This document shows, one piece after another, positions 1 to 7,706 of a DNA stretch of 42,257 bases. The notes beneath the pieces are model-generated. The model did not search any database. It worked only from the letters and a program-made list of their open reading frames with translations, and was not told where the DNA came from. Made by a program: the position numbers and the translations under genes. Source of the DNA: Streptosporangiaceae bacterium (GTDB lineage Bacteria > Actinomycetota > Actinomycetes > Streptosporangiales > Streptosporangiaceae); contig JAICWX010000038.1 in NCBI GenBank assembly GCA_025934635.1, positions 1-42,257 on the forward strand, written 5' to 3'. Every line of letters starts with the position of its first letter. Positions within the stretch are counted from its first letter, which is position 1.

Positions 1-293
1 AGATCGTCATCCACCACGGCATGCGCAACGCCATGGTGACGTTCGTCTCCTACGTCGCCCTGCAGGCCGGCTGGCTGGTCGGCGGGACGCTGATCGTGGA
101 GACCATCTTCGCCTGGCCGGGCATCGGGACCATGCTCATCGGCGCGGTCCAGTCCCGCGACCTGACCGTGATCCAGGCGACGGTCGTGATCATCGCGCTG
201 GCCTTCACGCTGCTGAACCTGCTGGCTGACCTGGCGGTCATCTGGCTGGATCCGCGGATCGGCCGGCAGCGCGTCAGCCGGGAGGGCGGATGA
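1..293 (+). CDS. ABC transporter permease, DppB/OppB type (C-terminal part, cut by window start)
   Basis: The reading frame is open from base 3 and ends in TGA at 293, so only about the last 97 residues are present. The visible part has the classic end of a DppB-type permease: a conserved VGGTLIVETIFAWPGIG stretch, a loop with SRDLTVIQ, a final hydrophobic helix and a short WLDPRIG tail. This family forms, with a DppC partner, the membrane channel of peptide/nickel/opine ABC importers. The gene overlaps the next permease by ATGA, so the two are translationally coupled. The substrate-binding protein and the N-terminal half must lie upstream of the window. Confidence 0.93.
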   Translation, partial: IVIHHGMRNAMVTFVSYVALQAGWLVGGTLIVETIFAWPGIGTMLIGAVQSRDLTVIQATVVIIALAFTLLNLLADLAVIWLDPRIGRQRVSREGG

Positions 294-1204
294 GCGCGAT
301 TAACCTGCCCGGCGCCAGCCTCGGCGGCCCGGGCCTGCCGGACCCGATCGAAGCGGCGGGCCTGGCGCGGGCCCGCCGCGGGGCGCGGGCCCGGCGCGGC
401 TCGCTGACCGCGGGCCTGATCGTGCTGGGCGCGATGCTGGTCTTCAGCGTGGCCGCCTCGCTCGCCGGCGGCAGCCCGGCCCACCAGGACCTGGCCTCGG
501 CGCTGGCGCCGCCGGGACACGGTAGCCACCTGTTCGGCGCCGACGCGCTCGGCCGGGACGTGATGTCCTGGGTGGGCGGCGGCATCCGCACCTCCTTCGA
601 GGTCGCCGTGTGCGTGGTGGCGCTGTCGGCCGCGTTCGGCTGCGCCGTCGGCATCCTGGCCGGCTACCTGGGCGGCTGGCTCGACGCGGTGCTGATGCGG
701 CTGGCCGACATCCAGCTGTCCATCCCGCCGCTGCCGCTGTTCATCGCCGCCTCCGCCATCATCGTCAACGACCTGCTCACCCTGGTCATCTTGATCAGCA
801 TCGTCGGCTGGGTCCCGTACGCCCGGCTGTGCCGGGCCCGCACGCTCATCCTCAAAGAACGCGGCTACGTGGCCGCCGCCCGGCTCGCGGGCCGCCGCCG
901 CGCCGCCATCGCGGTGCTGCACCTGCTGCCCGGGCTGACCACCGAGATCGCCATCCTGGGCTCGCTGCAGGCCGGCGTCGCGCTGCTGTGGGAGGCGGGC
1001 CTGTCCTTCCTCGGGCTCGGCCTCCAGCCGCCCTACGTGAGCCTGGGATTCCTGATGTCCGAGGGCAAGGAGGTGCTGTCGCAGGCCTGGTGGGTGGCCA
1101 CCTTCCCCGGCCTCGCGCTGGCCCTGCTGGTGGTCGGCTTCAACCTGACCGGCGACGGCATCCGCGACCTGTTCAGCCCCGACGTCAGCGGAGGCCTGCG
1201 ATGA
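290..1204 (+). CDS. ABC transporter permease, DppC/OppC type
   Basis: This 304-residue inner-membrane permease starts at an ATG overlapping the previous stop (ATGA). An N-terminal helix at about residues 42-62 is followed by a periplasmic segment with the DppC signature HLFGADALGRDVMSWV, then the permease core with about five further helices. The EAA-like loop (GYVAAARLAGRR) is the contact site for the ATPases. It pairs with the upstream permease to make the channel and overlaps the following ATPase gene by ATGA. Family membership is clear. The transported compound is not visible from sequence; the downstream enzymes suggest an amino-acid-like or hydroxylated small molecule, which is inference. 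Confidence 0.95.
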   Translation: MSAINLPGASLGGPGLPDPIEAAGLARARRGARARRGSLTAGLIVLGAMLVFSVAASLAGGSPAHQDLASALAPPGHGSHLFGADALGRDVMSWVGGGIRTSFEVAVCVVALSAAFGCAVGILAGYLGGWLDAVLMRLADIQLSIPPLPLFIAASAIIVNDLLTLVILISIVGWVPYARLCRARTLILKERGYVAAARLAGRRRAAIAVLHLLPGLTTEIAILGSLQAGVALLWEAGLSFLGLGLQPPYVSLGFLMSEGKEVLSQAWWVATFPGLALALLVVGFNLTGDGIRDLFSPDVSGGLR

Positions 1205-2274
1205 CCGCCGGCCGGCCGGACCCCGGAAAAGCAGCGACCGAACGAGTGGCCGGCTCCGCCCTCGCCGCCACCGCCACCGCCCTCGCGGTCCGGGACCTGG
1301 CCGTCCGCCGCTCTGGCCAGCCCATGATCGGGCCGCTGTCGTTCGCCGCCGCCGGCGGGTCCACGGTGGCGCTGGTCGGCGAGACCGGCGCGGGCAAGAC
1401 CCTCGTCCTGCGCGCCCTGATGGGCCTGCTGCCCGCCGGGTTCGACACGACCGGGGAGGTGCGGATCGGGACCACCCCGTCAGGCCCGTCAGGCCCGTCA
1501 GGCCCGTCAGGCCCGTCCGCGCCGCCGCTGGCCGACCCGGCCGCGCTGCGGGCCGAGCTCGGCCGCCGGATCGGCGTGGTCCTGCAGAGCCCGTTCACCG
1601 CCTTCGACCCGCTGCGCCCGGTCGGCTTCCAGGTGACCGAGGGCGTGCTCCGGCGCAAGCTGCTGCGCAAGGACGCGGCCCGCGAGCGGGCCGCCCGGCT
1701 GCTCCGGCAGATGGGCTTCGAGCAGCCGGACGAGCTCGGCAAGCTGTTCCCCAATCAGCTCAGCGGGGGCATGGCCCAGCGGGTGGCCATCGCCATGGCG
1801 GTGATGCCGAGCCCGGCCGTGGTGCTGGCCGACGAGCCGACCTCGGCGCTGGACGCCACCTTGCGCATCCGGGTGCTCGAGCTGCTCCAGGACTTCATCC
1901 GCGAGCAGGACGCGGTCCTGGTCATGGTCAGCCACGACCTCGGCCTGGTGGCCGACTTCAGCCAGCAGCTCATCGTGCTCTACAGCGGCCGGGTGGTGGA
2001 AAGCGGCCCGGCCGCCGAACTGCTCGCCCGCCCCCGCCACCCCTACACCCAGGCCCTCATCGCCTGCACCCCGCAGCTCGGGCCGAACGGCCAGCGGGAG
2101 CTCCCCAGCATCCCCGGCAGCGTGCCGTCGCCGCTGCAGCGCATCGCCGGCTGCCGGTTCGCGGCCCGCTGCCCGCTGGTCATCGACCGCTGCCGCACCG
2201 AGGAGCCGCCGCTGCGGACCATCGGCGGCACCCAGGTGGCCTGCCACCGAGCCGAGGTGGCTGCCGATGAATGA
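1201..2274 (+). CDS. ABC transporter ATP-binding protein, DppD/OppD type
   Basis: The 357-residue ATPase starts at the ATG at 1201 that overlaps the permease stop; the frame is open further upstream, but that part lies inside the permease gene. Walker A GETGAGKT is at 60-67, the Q-loop at 129, the signature LSGGMAQR at about 187-194, Walker B with DEPTSALD near 208-218 and the switch His at 245. The C-terminal oligopeptide-transporter domain has the Cys pattern GCRFAARCPLVIDRC, typical of DppD. An oddity is a four-fold Gly-Pro-Ser repeat at about residues 93-106, between Walker A and the Q-loop, encoded by perfect 9-bp repeats. It couples ATP hydrolysis to import with the next ATPase. Confidence 0.95.
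   Translation: MTAGRPDPGKAATERVAGSALAATATALAVRDLAVRRSGQPMIGPLSFAAAGGSTVALVGETGAGKTLVLRALMGLLPAGFDTTGEVRIGTTPSGPSGPSGPSGPSAPPLADPAALRAELGRRIGVVLQSPFTAFDPLRPVGFQVTEGVLRRKLLRKDAARERAARLLRQMGFEQPDELGKLFPNQLSGGMAQRVAIAMAVMPSPAVVLADEPTSALDATLRIRVLELLQDFIREQDAVLVMVSHDLGLVADFSQQLIVLYSGRVVESGPAAELLARPRHPYTQALIACTPQLGPNGQRELPSIPGSVPSPLQRIAGCRFAARCPLVIDRCRTEEPPLRTIGGTQVACHRAEVAADE
1481..1516 (+). repeat. 9-bp in-frame tandem repeat, 4 perfect copies
   Basis: The unit CAGGCCCGT is repeated four times without mismatch, at 1481, 1490, 1499 and 1508. In frame it adds Ser-Gly-Pro triplets to the first lobe of the ATPase. Perfect identity suggests recent expansion by slippage, and copy number changes would keep the frame. 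Confidence 0.95.
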
Positions 2275-3058
2275 TCGCGCGGTGGTGGTGGCCGAGAGCC
2301 TGACCAAGACCTACCGCTCCGGGCACCGTCTCGTCCGCGCCCTGGACGCGGTGAGCTTCGCGGTACGGCCCGGCCAGACGCTGGCCGTCATCGGCGAGAG
2401 CGGATCAGGCAAGTCCACGCTGACCCGGCTGATCACCGGCCTGGAAGAGCCCACCGAGGGCCGCATCCTGATCAACGGCGCGCCGGCCCGGCTGCGGTCA
2501 GGGCGTCCCGCCAGCGCGCAGCTGATCTTCCAGGACCCGGCCGGGTCGCTGAACCCGTACCGGAAGATCTGGAAGAGCGTGGCCGAGCCGCTCCGTCACC
2601 TGGACCGCAAGGCCCGCCGGGCCGCGGCGGGCGAGATGCTGACCCGGGTCGGCATCGACCCGGACCGGCACGGCGACCGGCCGGGCCGGTTCAGCGGCGG
2701 CCAGCTCCAGCGCGTCGCCATCGCCCGGACCCTGGTCGCCCGGGCCGACGTGCTGCTGTGCGATGAGCCGACCTCGGCGCTGGACGTGTCGGTGCAGGCC
2801 CAGATCCTCAACCTGCTCCGCGAACTGCAGCAGGAAATCGGCTTCACCTGCGTCTTCGTCACCCATGACCTGGCCGTCGCGCAGGTGGTGGCCGACCGCA
2901 TCATGGTGCTGCGGGACGGGCGGGTCCGCGAGCACGCGGCCGCGGGGGAGTTCTTCGCCGGCCCGCGCGACGCCTACAGCCGGGCGCTTATTGCCGCCAC
3001 CGGCCGGCGGCGGCAGCCTGTTAACGGAGCATCCACTCCCGGAGAGGACGGCCGATGA
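2267..3058 (+). CDS. ABC transporter ATP-binding protein, DppF/OppF type
   Basis: This 263-residue ATPase overlaps the preceding gene by 8 bp. It has Walker A GESGSGKS at 43-50, signature FSGGQLQR at 142-149, Walker B followed by DEPTSALD near 167-174 and the switch His at 200. It is short for a DppF because it lacks the longer C-terminal oligopeptide-binding extension that its partner keeps. The pair forms the ATPase heterodimer under the two permeases. The stop overlaps the ATG of the dehydrogenase gene (ATGA), which ties the transporter to the metabolic genes in one transcript. Confidence 0.94.
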   Translation: MNDRAVVVAESLTKTYRSGHRLVRALDAVSFAVRPGQTLAVIGESGSGKSTLTRLITGLEEPTEGRILINGAPARLRSGRPASAQLIFQDPAGSLNPYRKIWKSVAEPLRHLDRKARRAAAGEMLTRVGIDPDRHGDRPGRFSGGQLQRVAIARTLVARADVLLCDEPTSALDVSVQAQILNLLRELQQEIGFTCVFVTHDLAVAQVVADRIMVLRDGRVREHAAAGEFFAGPRDAYSRALIAATGRRRQPVNGASTPGEDGR

Positions 3059-4197
3059 CCGGCACCGCCCGCACCGTCAAGGCCCCCGTACTGCGCGCCA
3101 CCGGCGGCCCGATGGCGCTGGAAGAGATCACCGTGCTGCCGCCCGGCCCCGGCCAGGTCATGGTCCGGCTGGCGGCCACCGGCGTGTGCCACAGCTGCCT
3201 GCACTCCATCGACGGCTCGCTGGCCGGCACCCCGATGCCGATCATCCTCGGCGACGAGGGCGCCGGCGTGGTCGACCAGCTCGGGTCCGGCGTCACCGGC
3301 CTGGCGCCCGGCGACCACGTGGTGCTGTCCTGGGCGCCGAGCTGCGGGGCCTGCCGGGAGTGCCTGCACGGCAAGCCGGCCCGCTGCCGCAACAAGCCCG
3401 CGTTCGGCTACCTGCCCGGCGGGACGACCTCCTTCCGCGCCACTGGCCCCGATGGCGCCTGCGGCGCGGGCGAGGAGGTCTTCCACTACGGCCCGGCCAC
3501 CTGCGCCCCGTACACGATCGTCCCGGCCAGCGGCGCGATCAAGATCTCCGAGTCGGTCCCGCTGCGGCTGGCCGCCCTGGTCGGCTGCTCGGTCACCACC
3601 GGGGCCGGCGCGGTGCTGCGGACCGCCGCCGTGCAGGCCGGCCAGAGCGTCGCCGTGGTGGGCTGCGGCGGGGTCGGCCTGAACGCGGTGCTCGCCGCCC
3701 ACCTGGCCGGCGCCAGCCCGGTCATCGCCGTCGACCCGGTCGACCTCAAGCTCGACGCGGCCCGCCAGCTCGGGGCCACCGCGACGGTGCGCAGTAAGGG
3801 CCCCGGCCTGGCCGACGGGATCCGCGCCGCGGCCGGCGGCGGCGCCGACGTGGTGATCGTGGCGGTCGGCAGCACCGACGCGATCGAGGCGGGCGTCGAG
3901 GCCCTCGCCCCCGGCGGCAAGTGCGTGATCATCGGGGCGCCGCCGACTGGGGCCCGGCTCAGCATCGACCCGCACGCGCTCCGCGCCGAGGAAAAGGCCC
4001 TGCTCGGCTGCTCCTACGGCTCGTGCAACCCGCCCGCCGACTTCCCGCTGTTCATCGAGCTGTTCCAGGCGGGCCGGCTGCCGCTGGACCGCCTGGTCAG
4101 CCGGGAGTACCGGCTGTCGGAGATCAACGAGGCCTACGCCAACCTGGCCAGCGGCCAGGACCTGCGCGGCCTGATCGTCTTCGACGAGGACCAATGA
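3055..4197 (+). CDS. zinc-dependent alcohol dehydrogenase (class III / NDMA-dependent-like MDR)
   Basis: A 380-residue medium-chain dehydrogenase. Structural-zinc cysteines are at 97, 100, 103 and 111 (CGACRECLHGKPARC). The Rossmann motif GCGGVG is at 203-208 and is followed by AVDPVDLK, an NAD-type acidic site. The class III-like GCSVTTGAGAV supplies a catalytic Cys at 178, and Cys45 matches the first catalytic ligand. The second ligand is unusual: the normal GHEGAG motif reads GDEGAG (Asp67), and the residue three after Cys45 is Cys48 rather than the usual Asp. The enzyme should oxidise an alcohol or reduce a carbonyl made from the imported substrate. ATGA overlaps at both ends place it inside the operon. 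Confidence 0.9.
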   Translation: MTGTARTVKAPVLRATGGPMALEEITVLPPGPGQVMVRLAATGVCHSCLHSIDGSLAGTPMPIILGDEGAGVVDQLGSGVTGLAPGDHVVLSWAPSCGACRECLHGKPARCRNKPAFGYLPGGTTSFRATGPDGACGAGEEVFHYGPATCAPYTIVPASGAIKISESVPLRLAALVGCSVTTGAGAVLRTAAVQAGQSVAVVGCGGVGLNAVLAAHLAGASPVIAVDPVDLKLDAARQLGATATVRSKGPGLADGIRAAAGGGADVVIVAVGSTDAIEAGVEALAPGGKCVIIGAPPTGARLSIDPHALRAEEKALLGCSYGSCNPPADFPLFIELFQAGRLPLDRLVSREYRLSEINEAYANLASGQDLRGLIVFDEDQ

Positions 4198-5012
4198 GCA
4201 CCCCCCCGGCCACCCCGGACCCGCCCGGCCGCCCCACCCCCCCGGGGCGCCTGGCGGGGGAGACCGCCCTGGTCACCGGCGGATGGCGCGGCATCGGGGC
4301 CGCCGTCGTCCGGGCCTACGCCGCGGCCGGCGCCCGCGTCGCCATCAACTACCCGCCCGGCGCCCCCGCCGCCGAGCAGGGTGCCCGGGCCATGCTCGCC
4401 GAACTCGGCGGCGACGCCCGCGCGATCGCCTGCTGCGCCGACGTCAGCGACCAGGCCGCCGTCCAGCGGATGGTCGCCGGCACCGAAGCCGCCCTCGGCC
4501 CGGTCACCATCCTGGTCGCCAACGCCGCCGCCAGCGAGCGCCTGGACTGGACCGACATCACCGAGGAAGCCTGGGACCGCATCATGGCGGTGAACGTGAC
4601 CGGCACGCTGTTCTGCGCGCAGGCCGTCTACCCGGCCATGCGGCGGGCCGGCCGCGGCAAGATCATCACCTTGTCCAGCGTGATGGTCGAGCTCGGCGGC
4701 GTGCGCGCCCTGCACTACGTGACCTCCAAGGCCGCGCTGATCGGGTTCACCCGGGCGCTCGCCCGCGAGGTGGGCCCGCACGGCATCTGCGTGAACGCCG
4801 TGATGCCGGGCGCGATCAAGACCGAGTCCGAGGAGGAGCTCTATCCCGGCACCTCCGACGCCATCGCCGAACGGCAGGCCGAGGTGCAGTCCATCCCGCG
4901 CCGCGGGGTCGCGGACGACCTGGCCGGCGCCTTCCTGGTCCTCGGCTCGCGCGACAGCGACTTCGTCACCGGCCAGGTCATCGCCGTCGACGGCGGCTGG
5001 ATCCACTACTAG
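4194..5012 (+). CDS. SDR family NAD(P)-dependent oxidoreductase
   Basis: The 272-residue short-chain dehydrogenase begins at the ATG at 4194 that overlaps the dehydrogenase stop. A Pro-rich stretch of about 20 residues precedes the cofactor motif TGGWRGIG (28-35). The NAAA version of NNAG is at about 110-113, Ser161/162 and YVTSK (Tyr175, Lys179) complete the catalytic set, and the C-terminus has VTGQVIAVDGGW, typical of classical SDRs. It resembles FabG/glucose-dehydrogenase-like enzymes, but the substrate is not evident. Its place between an alcohol dehydrogenase and a PLP enzyme suggests a role in degrading a hydroxylated amino-acid-like compound (inference). Confidence 0.92.
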   Translation: MSTPPATPDPPGRPTPPGRLAGETALVTGGWRGIGAAVVRAYAAAGARVAINYPPGAPAAEQGARAMLAELGGDARAIACCADVSDQAAVQRMVAGTEAALGPVTILVANAAASERLDWTDITEEAWDRIMAVNVTGTLFCAQAVYPAMRRAGRGKIITLSSVMVELGGVRALHYVTSKAALIGFTRALAREVGPHGICVNAVMPGAIKTESEEELYPGTSDAIAERQAEVQSIPRRGVADDLAGAFLVLGSRDSDFVTGQVIAVDGGWIHY

Positions 5013-5023
5013 GGAGCGCCTCC

Positions 5024-6232
5024 TTGAGGTTCACTTTCCGGACCGAGTACGTCCCCGGGCTGAGCCTGCTCGACCGCGACGTGGAGTTCCCGCAGCTCGT
5101 CCTCAAGCAGGCCGAGTTCGCCCGCAACCTCGCGGCCATGAACGCCTTCTGCGCCGCCCGTGACGTCTCGCTGGCGCCGCACGCCAAGACCTCGATGGCC
5201 CCGGCCCTCATCCGCCGCCAGCTCGACGCGGGCGCCTGGGGCGTCACCGTGGCCACCATGAGCCAGCTCCGGGTCTGCCTGGAGGCCGGGGTGCCGAACA
5301 TCATCCTCGCCCACCAGCTGGTCAACCCGGCCGCGGCCGCCTGGCTGGGCGTGTCCCTGGCCGGCCGCCCCCGCCAGCGGGTCTGGTGCCTGGCCGACTC
5401 GGCCGCCGGCGCGGGCCGGCTGGCCGCGGGCTGGCGCCAGAGCGGCAACCCGGACCCGCTGCCGGTGCTGCTCGAGATGGGCGCCCCCGGCGGCCGCACC
5501 GGCTGCCGCACCCAGGAGGAGGCCATGGCCGTGGCCCGGGCCATCGACGGCCACCCGGAGCTGGGCCTGGCCGGCGCCGAAGCCTTCGAGGGCATCCTCG
5601 GCGACGGCCGGACCGACGCGGAACTGGCCCGCGTCGACGACTTCCTGACCCAGGTGACCACCTGCGCCGAGCACCTCGACCGGGACGGCCTCCTCGCCCG
5701 CGCCCCGGAAATCCTGCTGACCGCCGGCGGCAGCCTGTACTTCGACCGGGTCGCGGACGTGCTGCGCACCGCCCGGCTCAGCCGGCCGCCCCGGGTGGTG
5801 CTGCGCAGCGGCTGCTACGCCTTCCACGACCACGCCGAGCGGCCCGGCGCGCCGCTGCCGGCCGGCGCCGACGGCCGGGCCGAGCTCGTCCCCGCCCTGG
5901 AACTGTGGTGCGAGGTAGTCAGCGTGCCCGAACCGGGCCTGGCCATCGCCGGGTTCGGCCGCCGCGACGCCCCCTACGACGCCGCCCTGCCGGTGGTCCT
6001 GGGGCGGCTGGACGACACTAGCGGCACCCTCGAGCCGCTGCCCGGCGTCACCGTGACCGCCCTCAACGACCAGCACGCCTACCTGCACACCGGCCCCACG
6101 GCCGAGCTCGCCGTCGGCGACCGGCTGGCCTGCGGCATCATCCACCCGTGCACCGCCTTCGACAAGTGGCGGCGGCTCGCCCTGGTCGACGAGCAGTACC
6201 GGGTGCTGGAGACGATCGACACCTACTTCTAG
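5024..6232 (+). CDS. alanine racemase N-domain / D-serine dehydratase-like PLP enzyme (D-threonine aldolase family)
   Basis: The TTG at 5024 is the most convincing start: a GGAG Shine-Dalgarno lies 6 nt upstream and the homologous N-terminus begins there, giving 402 residues. The N-terminal fold-type III barrel has PHAKTSMAP (Lys55 as PLP Schiff-base candidate), matching the HxKTH-type motif of D-threonine aldolase and eukaryotic-type D-serine dehydratase. The C-terminal domain carries HPC (His374, Cys376), the zinc-binding pair of the D-serine dehydratase-like domain. Expected chemistry is aldol cleavage or deamination of a D-beta-hydroxy amino acid; which one cannot be decided. It is likely the key catabolic enzyme of the operon. 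Confidence 0.85.
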   Translation: MRFTFRTEYVPGLSLLDRDVEFPQLVLKQAEFARNLAAMNAFCAARDVSLAPHAKTSMAPALIRRQLDAGAWGVTVATMSQLRVCLEAGVPNIILAHQLVNPAAAAWLGVSLAGRPRQRVWCLADSAAGAGRLAAGWRQSGNPDPLPVLLEMGAPGGRTGCRTQEEAMAVARAIDGHPELGLAGAEAFEGILGDGRTDAELARVDDFLTQVTTCAEHLDRDGLLARAPEILLTAGGSLYFDRVADVLRTARLSRPPRVVLRSGCYAFHDHAERPGAPLPAGADGRAELVPALELWCEVVSVPEPGLAIAGFGRRDAPYDAALPVVLGRLDDTSGTLEPLPGVTVTALNDQHAYLHTGPTAELAVGDRLACGIIHPCTAFDKWRRLALVDEQYRVLETIDTYF

Positions 6233-6293
6233 AGCCCCGACCCGCCGACCCGATCCGACCTGACCCACGACCCGCCCGACGAAAGGCAGCGCC

Positions 6294-7064
6294 ATGCAGA
6301 TCGACTTGTCCGGCCGCCGCGCGCTGGTCACCGGCGGTGGCACCGGAATCGGGCGCCAGTTCACCGAGTCGCTGGCCGCGGCCGGAGCGCACGTGGTGAT
6401 CTGCGGCCGCCGCCCGGAGCCGCTGGACCAGGCCGCGGCCGAGATCACCGCCGCCGGGGGAGCGGCCAGCGCCGTGGTGGCCGACGTGAGCCGCGAAGAG
6501 GACCTGCAACGGCTGGCCGCGACGGCCGGCCCGGTCGACGTCCTGGTCAACAACGCGGGCTACGGGAAGCTGGGCCCGTGGACCGAGGTGACCCCGGCGC
6601 AGTGGCGCGCGGTGATGGCGGTCAACGTCGACGCCCCCTTCCGGCTCGCCCAGCTGCTGGTCCCCGGCATGATCGAGCGCGGCTGGGGCCGCGTCGTCAA
6701 CATCTCCTCGGTGTACGGGATGGTCACCGGCAACCCGTACTTCTATCCCGACTTCGACTGGGATTCCCCCGCCTACGTCACCAGCAAGCACGCCCTGATC
6801 GGCCTGTCCAAGTACCTCGCCGCCCGCACCGGCGACACCGGGGTCACCGTCAACACGATCAGCCCCGGCATGTTCCCCTACACCGAGGCCAACCGCGACC
6901 GCATCTCGGCCGAGTCCCTGCGCCGCCTCAACGAGGGCACCCCGGCCCGCCGCCCCGGCGACGTCAAGGACCTGGCCTCCGCCCTGCTGTTCCTCGCCTC
7001 CCCCGACTCCTCCTTCGTCACCGGCCAGAACATCGTCGTCGACGGCGGCTGGACCCTCTGGTGA
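6294..7064 (+). CDS. SDR family NAD(P)-dependent oxidoreductase
   Basis: A 256-residue classical SDR: TGGGTGIG at 13-20, NNAG at 87-90, Ser138/139, YVTSK (Tyr161, Lys165) and a C-terminal VTGQNIVVDGGW. An insert with PYFYPDFDWDSPA between the catalytic Ser and Tyr is longer than in the SDR at 4194, so the two are not simple duplicates. GAAAGG lies 7 nt before the ATG. A 61-bp gap separates it from the aldolase-like gene with no visible terminator, so it is probably the last gene of the same operon. Substrate unknown. Confidence 0.92.
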   Translation: MQIDLSGRRALVTGGGTGIGRQFTESLAAAGAHVVICGRRPEPLDQAAAEITAAGGAASAVVADVSREEDLQRLAATAGPVDVLVNNAGYGKLGPWTEVTPAQWRAVMAVNVDAPFRLAQLLVPGMIERGWGRVVNISSVYGMVTGNPYFYPDFDWDSPAYVTSKHALIGLSKYLAARTGDTGVTVNTISPGMFPYTEANRDRISAESLRRLNEGTPARRPGDVKDLASALLFLASPDSSFVTGQNIVVDGGWTLW

Positions 7065-7183
7065 CCACCCTCCCGCCCAACCCCGCCCCCCTCGCCCCCA
7101 GGACCACGCCAGCATCACCGACCCCATAAGCCGGCACCTGCGCCGACCGGGCTAACGTCCCCAACCCAGTTCCCAGCCTCACC
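7065..7183. other. Intergenic stretch, C-rich, no gene seen
   Basis: The full gap between the SDR and the first phasin-like gene is 642 bp (7065-7706). This first part is C-rich and Pro-codon-like in every frame, with no supported start site or homology and no clear terminator hairpin. The rest of the gap is taken up by the repeat arrays and promoter described separately. Confidence 0.6.
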
Positions 7184-7322
7184 ACCCGCATCCGCCCCAG
7201 GCCCCGCCTCCGTCCTGGATCCCCGCCTCAGTACCCGCGTCGGCCCCGGGCCCCGCCTCTGTACCCCGCATCCGCCCCGGGCCCCGCCTCAGTACCCGCA
7301 TCGCCCCAAGCCCCCCGCTCGT
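7184..7322 (+). repeat. 30-bp tandem array, about 4.6 units
   Basis: Units start at 7184, 7233, 7263 and 7294 with consensus ACCCGCATCCGCCCCGGG followed by CCCCGCCTCAGT; a partial unit lies at 7214-7232. Lengths are 30, 30, 31 and 29 bp, so the units drift and are not in a conserved frame. No protein is supported here. Confidence 0.85.
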
Positions 7323-7352
7323 AACTCACCGGGCTCGCATCCGGCAGCCAGC

Positions 7353-7412
7353 AACGACATCGATGGAACATCAATGTCGCTGGAACGACATTGATGTTCC
7401 ATCGATGTCGTT
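7353..7412. repeat. Perfect 27-bp inverted repeat (two palindromic units head to head, 6-nt centre)
   Basis: Arms 7353-7379 and 7386-7412 are exact reverse complements around the 6-nt centre CTGGAA. Each arm also contains a near-palindrome: CGACAT, one base, GATG, three bases, CATC, one base, ATGTCG (7355-7379 and 7386-7410). The DNA could form either one long hairpin or two small ones. The same unit occurs as a pair at 28706-28765. Confidence 0.95.
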
Positions 7413-7511
7413 CGCGGCGCTCCCTGGGAGCCGCGGGTGGAGGTCCGGCGCACCACGGGCATCACCCGTCCCACGACCCGGATCCTCACCGCAAACCTGT
7501 GGTCCGTGGGC

Positions 7512-7600
7512 GTCGTTGACCCGCCGGTCTCTGGATGTCGTAGGCCCGCCGGTCCCTGGGCGCCATAGGCCCGCTGGTCCCTGGGTGTCGTAGGCCCGCC
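7512..7600 (+). repeat. 25-bp tandem array, 3 full units plus a partial
   Basis: Units of exactly 25 bp begin at 7512, 7537 and 7562, and a partial copy starts at 7587. The consensus begins GTCGTAGGCCCGCCGG and ends TCCCTGGGT. Unlike the 30-bp array upstream, spacing is strictly constant. The array ends about 35 bp before the conserved promoter at 7636, so it could be a binding array or a slippage product. Confidence 0.85.
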
Positions 7601-7635
7601 CCGGGGCGTCCGCGGAAGCGCTGTTGCTTTGTATG

Positions 7636-7680
7636 CCAAGCGCTCCGCTTGACATCTCAATCATGCTTGGTAAAGTTAGC
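7636..7680 (+). promoter_or_regulatory. Conserved promoter/operator, copy 1 of 3
   Basis: CCAAGC-N5-GCTTG forms a dyad overlapping the -35 box TTGACA (7649-7654). A 16-bp spacer leads to the -10 box TAAAGT (7671-7676) inside the conserved block ATGCTTGGTAAAGTTAGC. The same arrangement precedes the paralogous genes at 8786 and 9456. Confidence 0.8.
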
Positions 7681-7706
7681 GATGAAAGTAATCAGGAGGA
7701 ATGCAC

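Noticed and set aside
50..922. Long open frame on the minus strand opposite the permeases
   Set aside because: It mirrors the real permease genes; composition is Arg/Gly/Ala-rich without any recognisable motif, as expected for the antisense of GC-biased codons.
7184..7600. CRISPR array
   Set aside because: The units are contiguous without unique spacers, and no cas genes are present.
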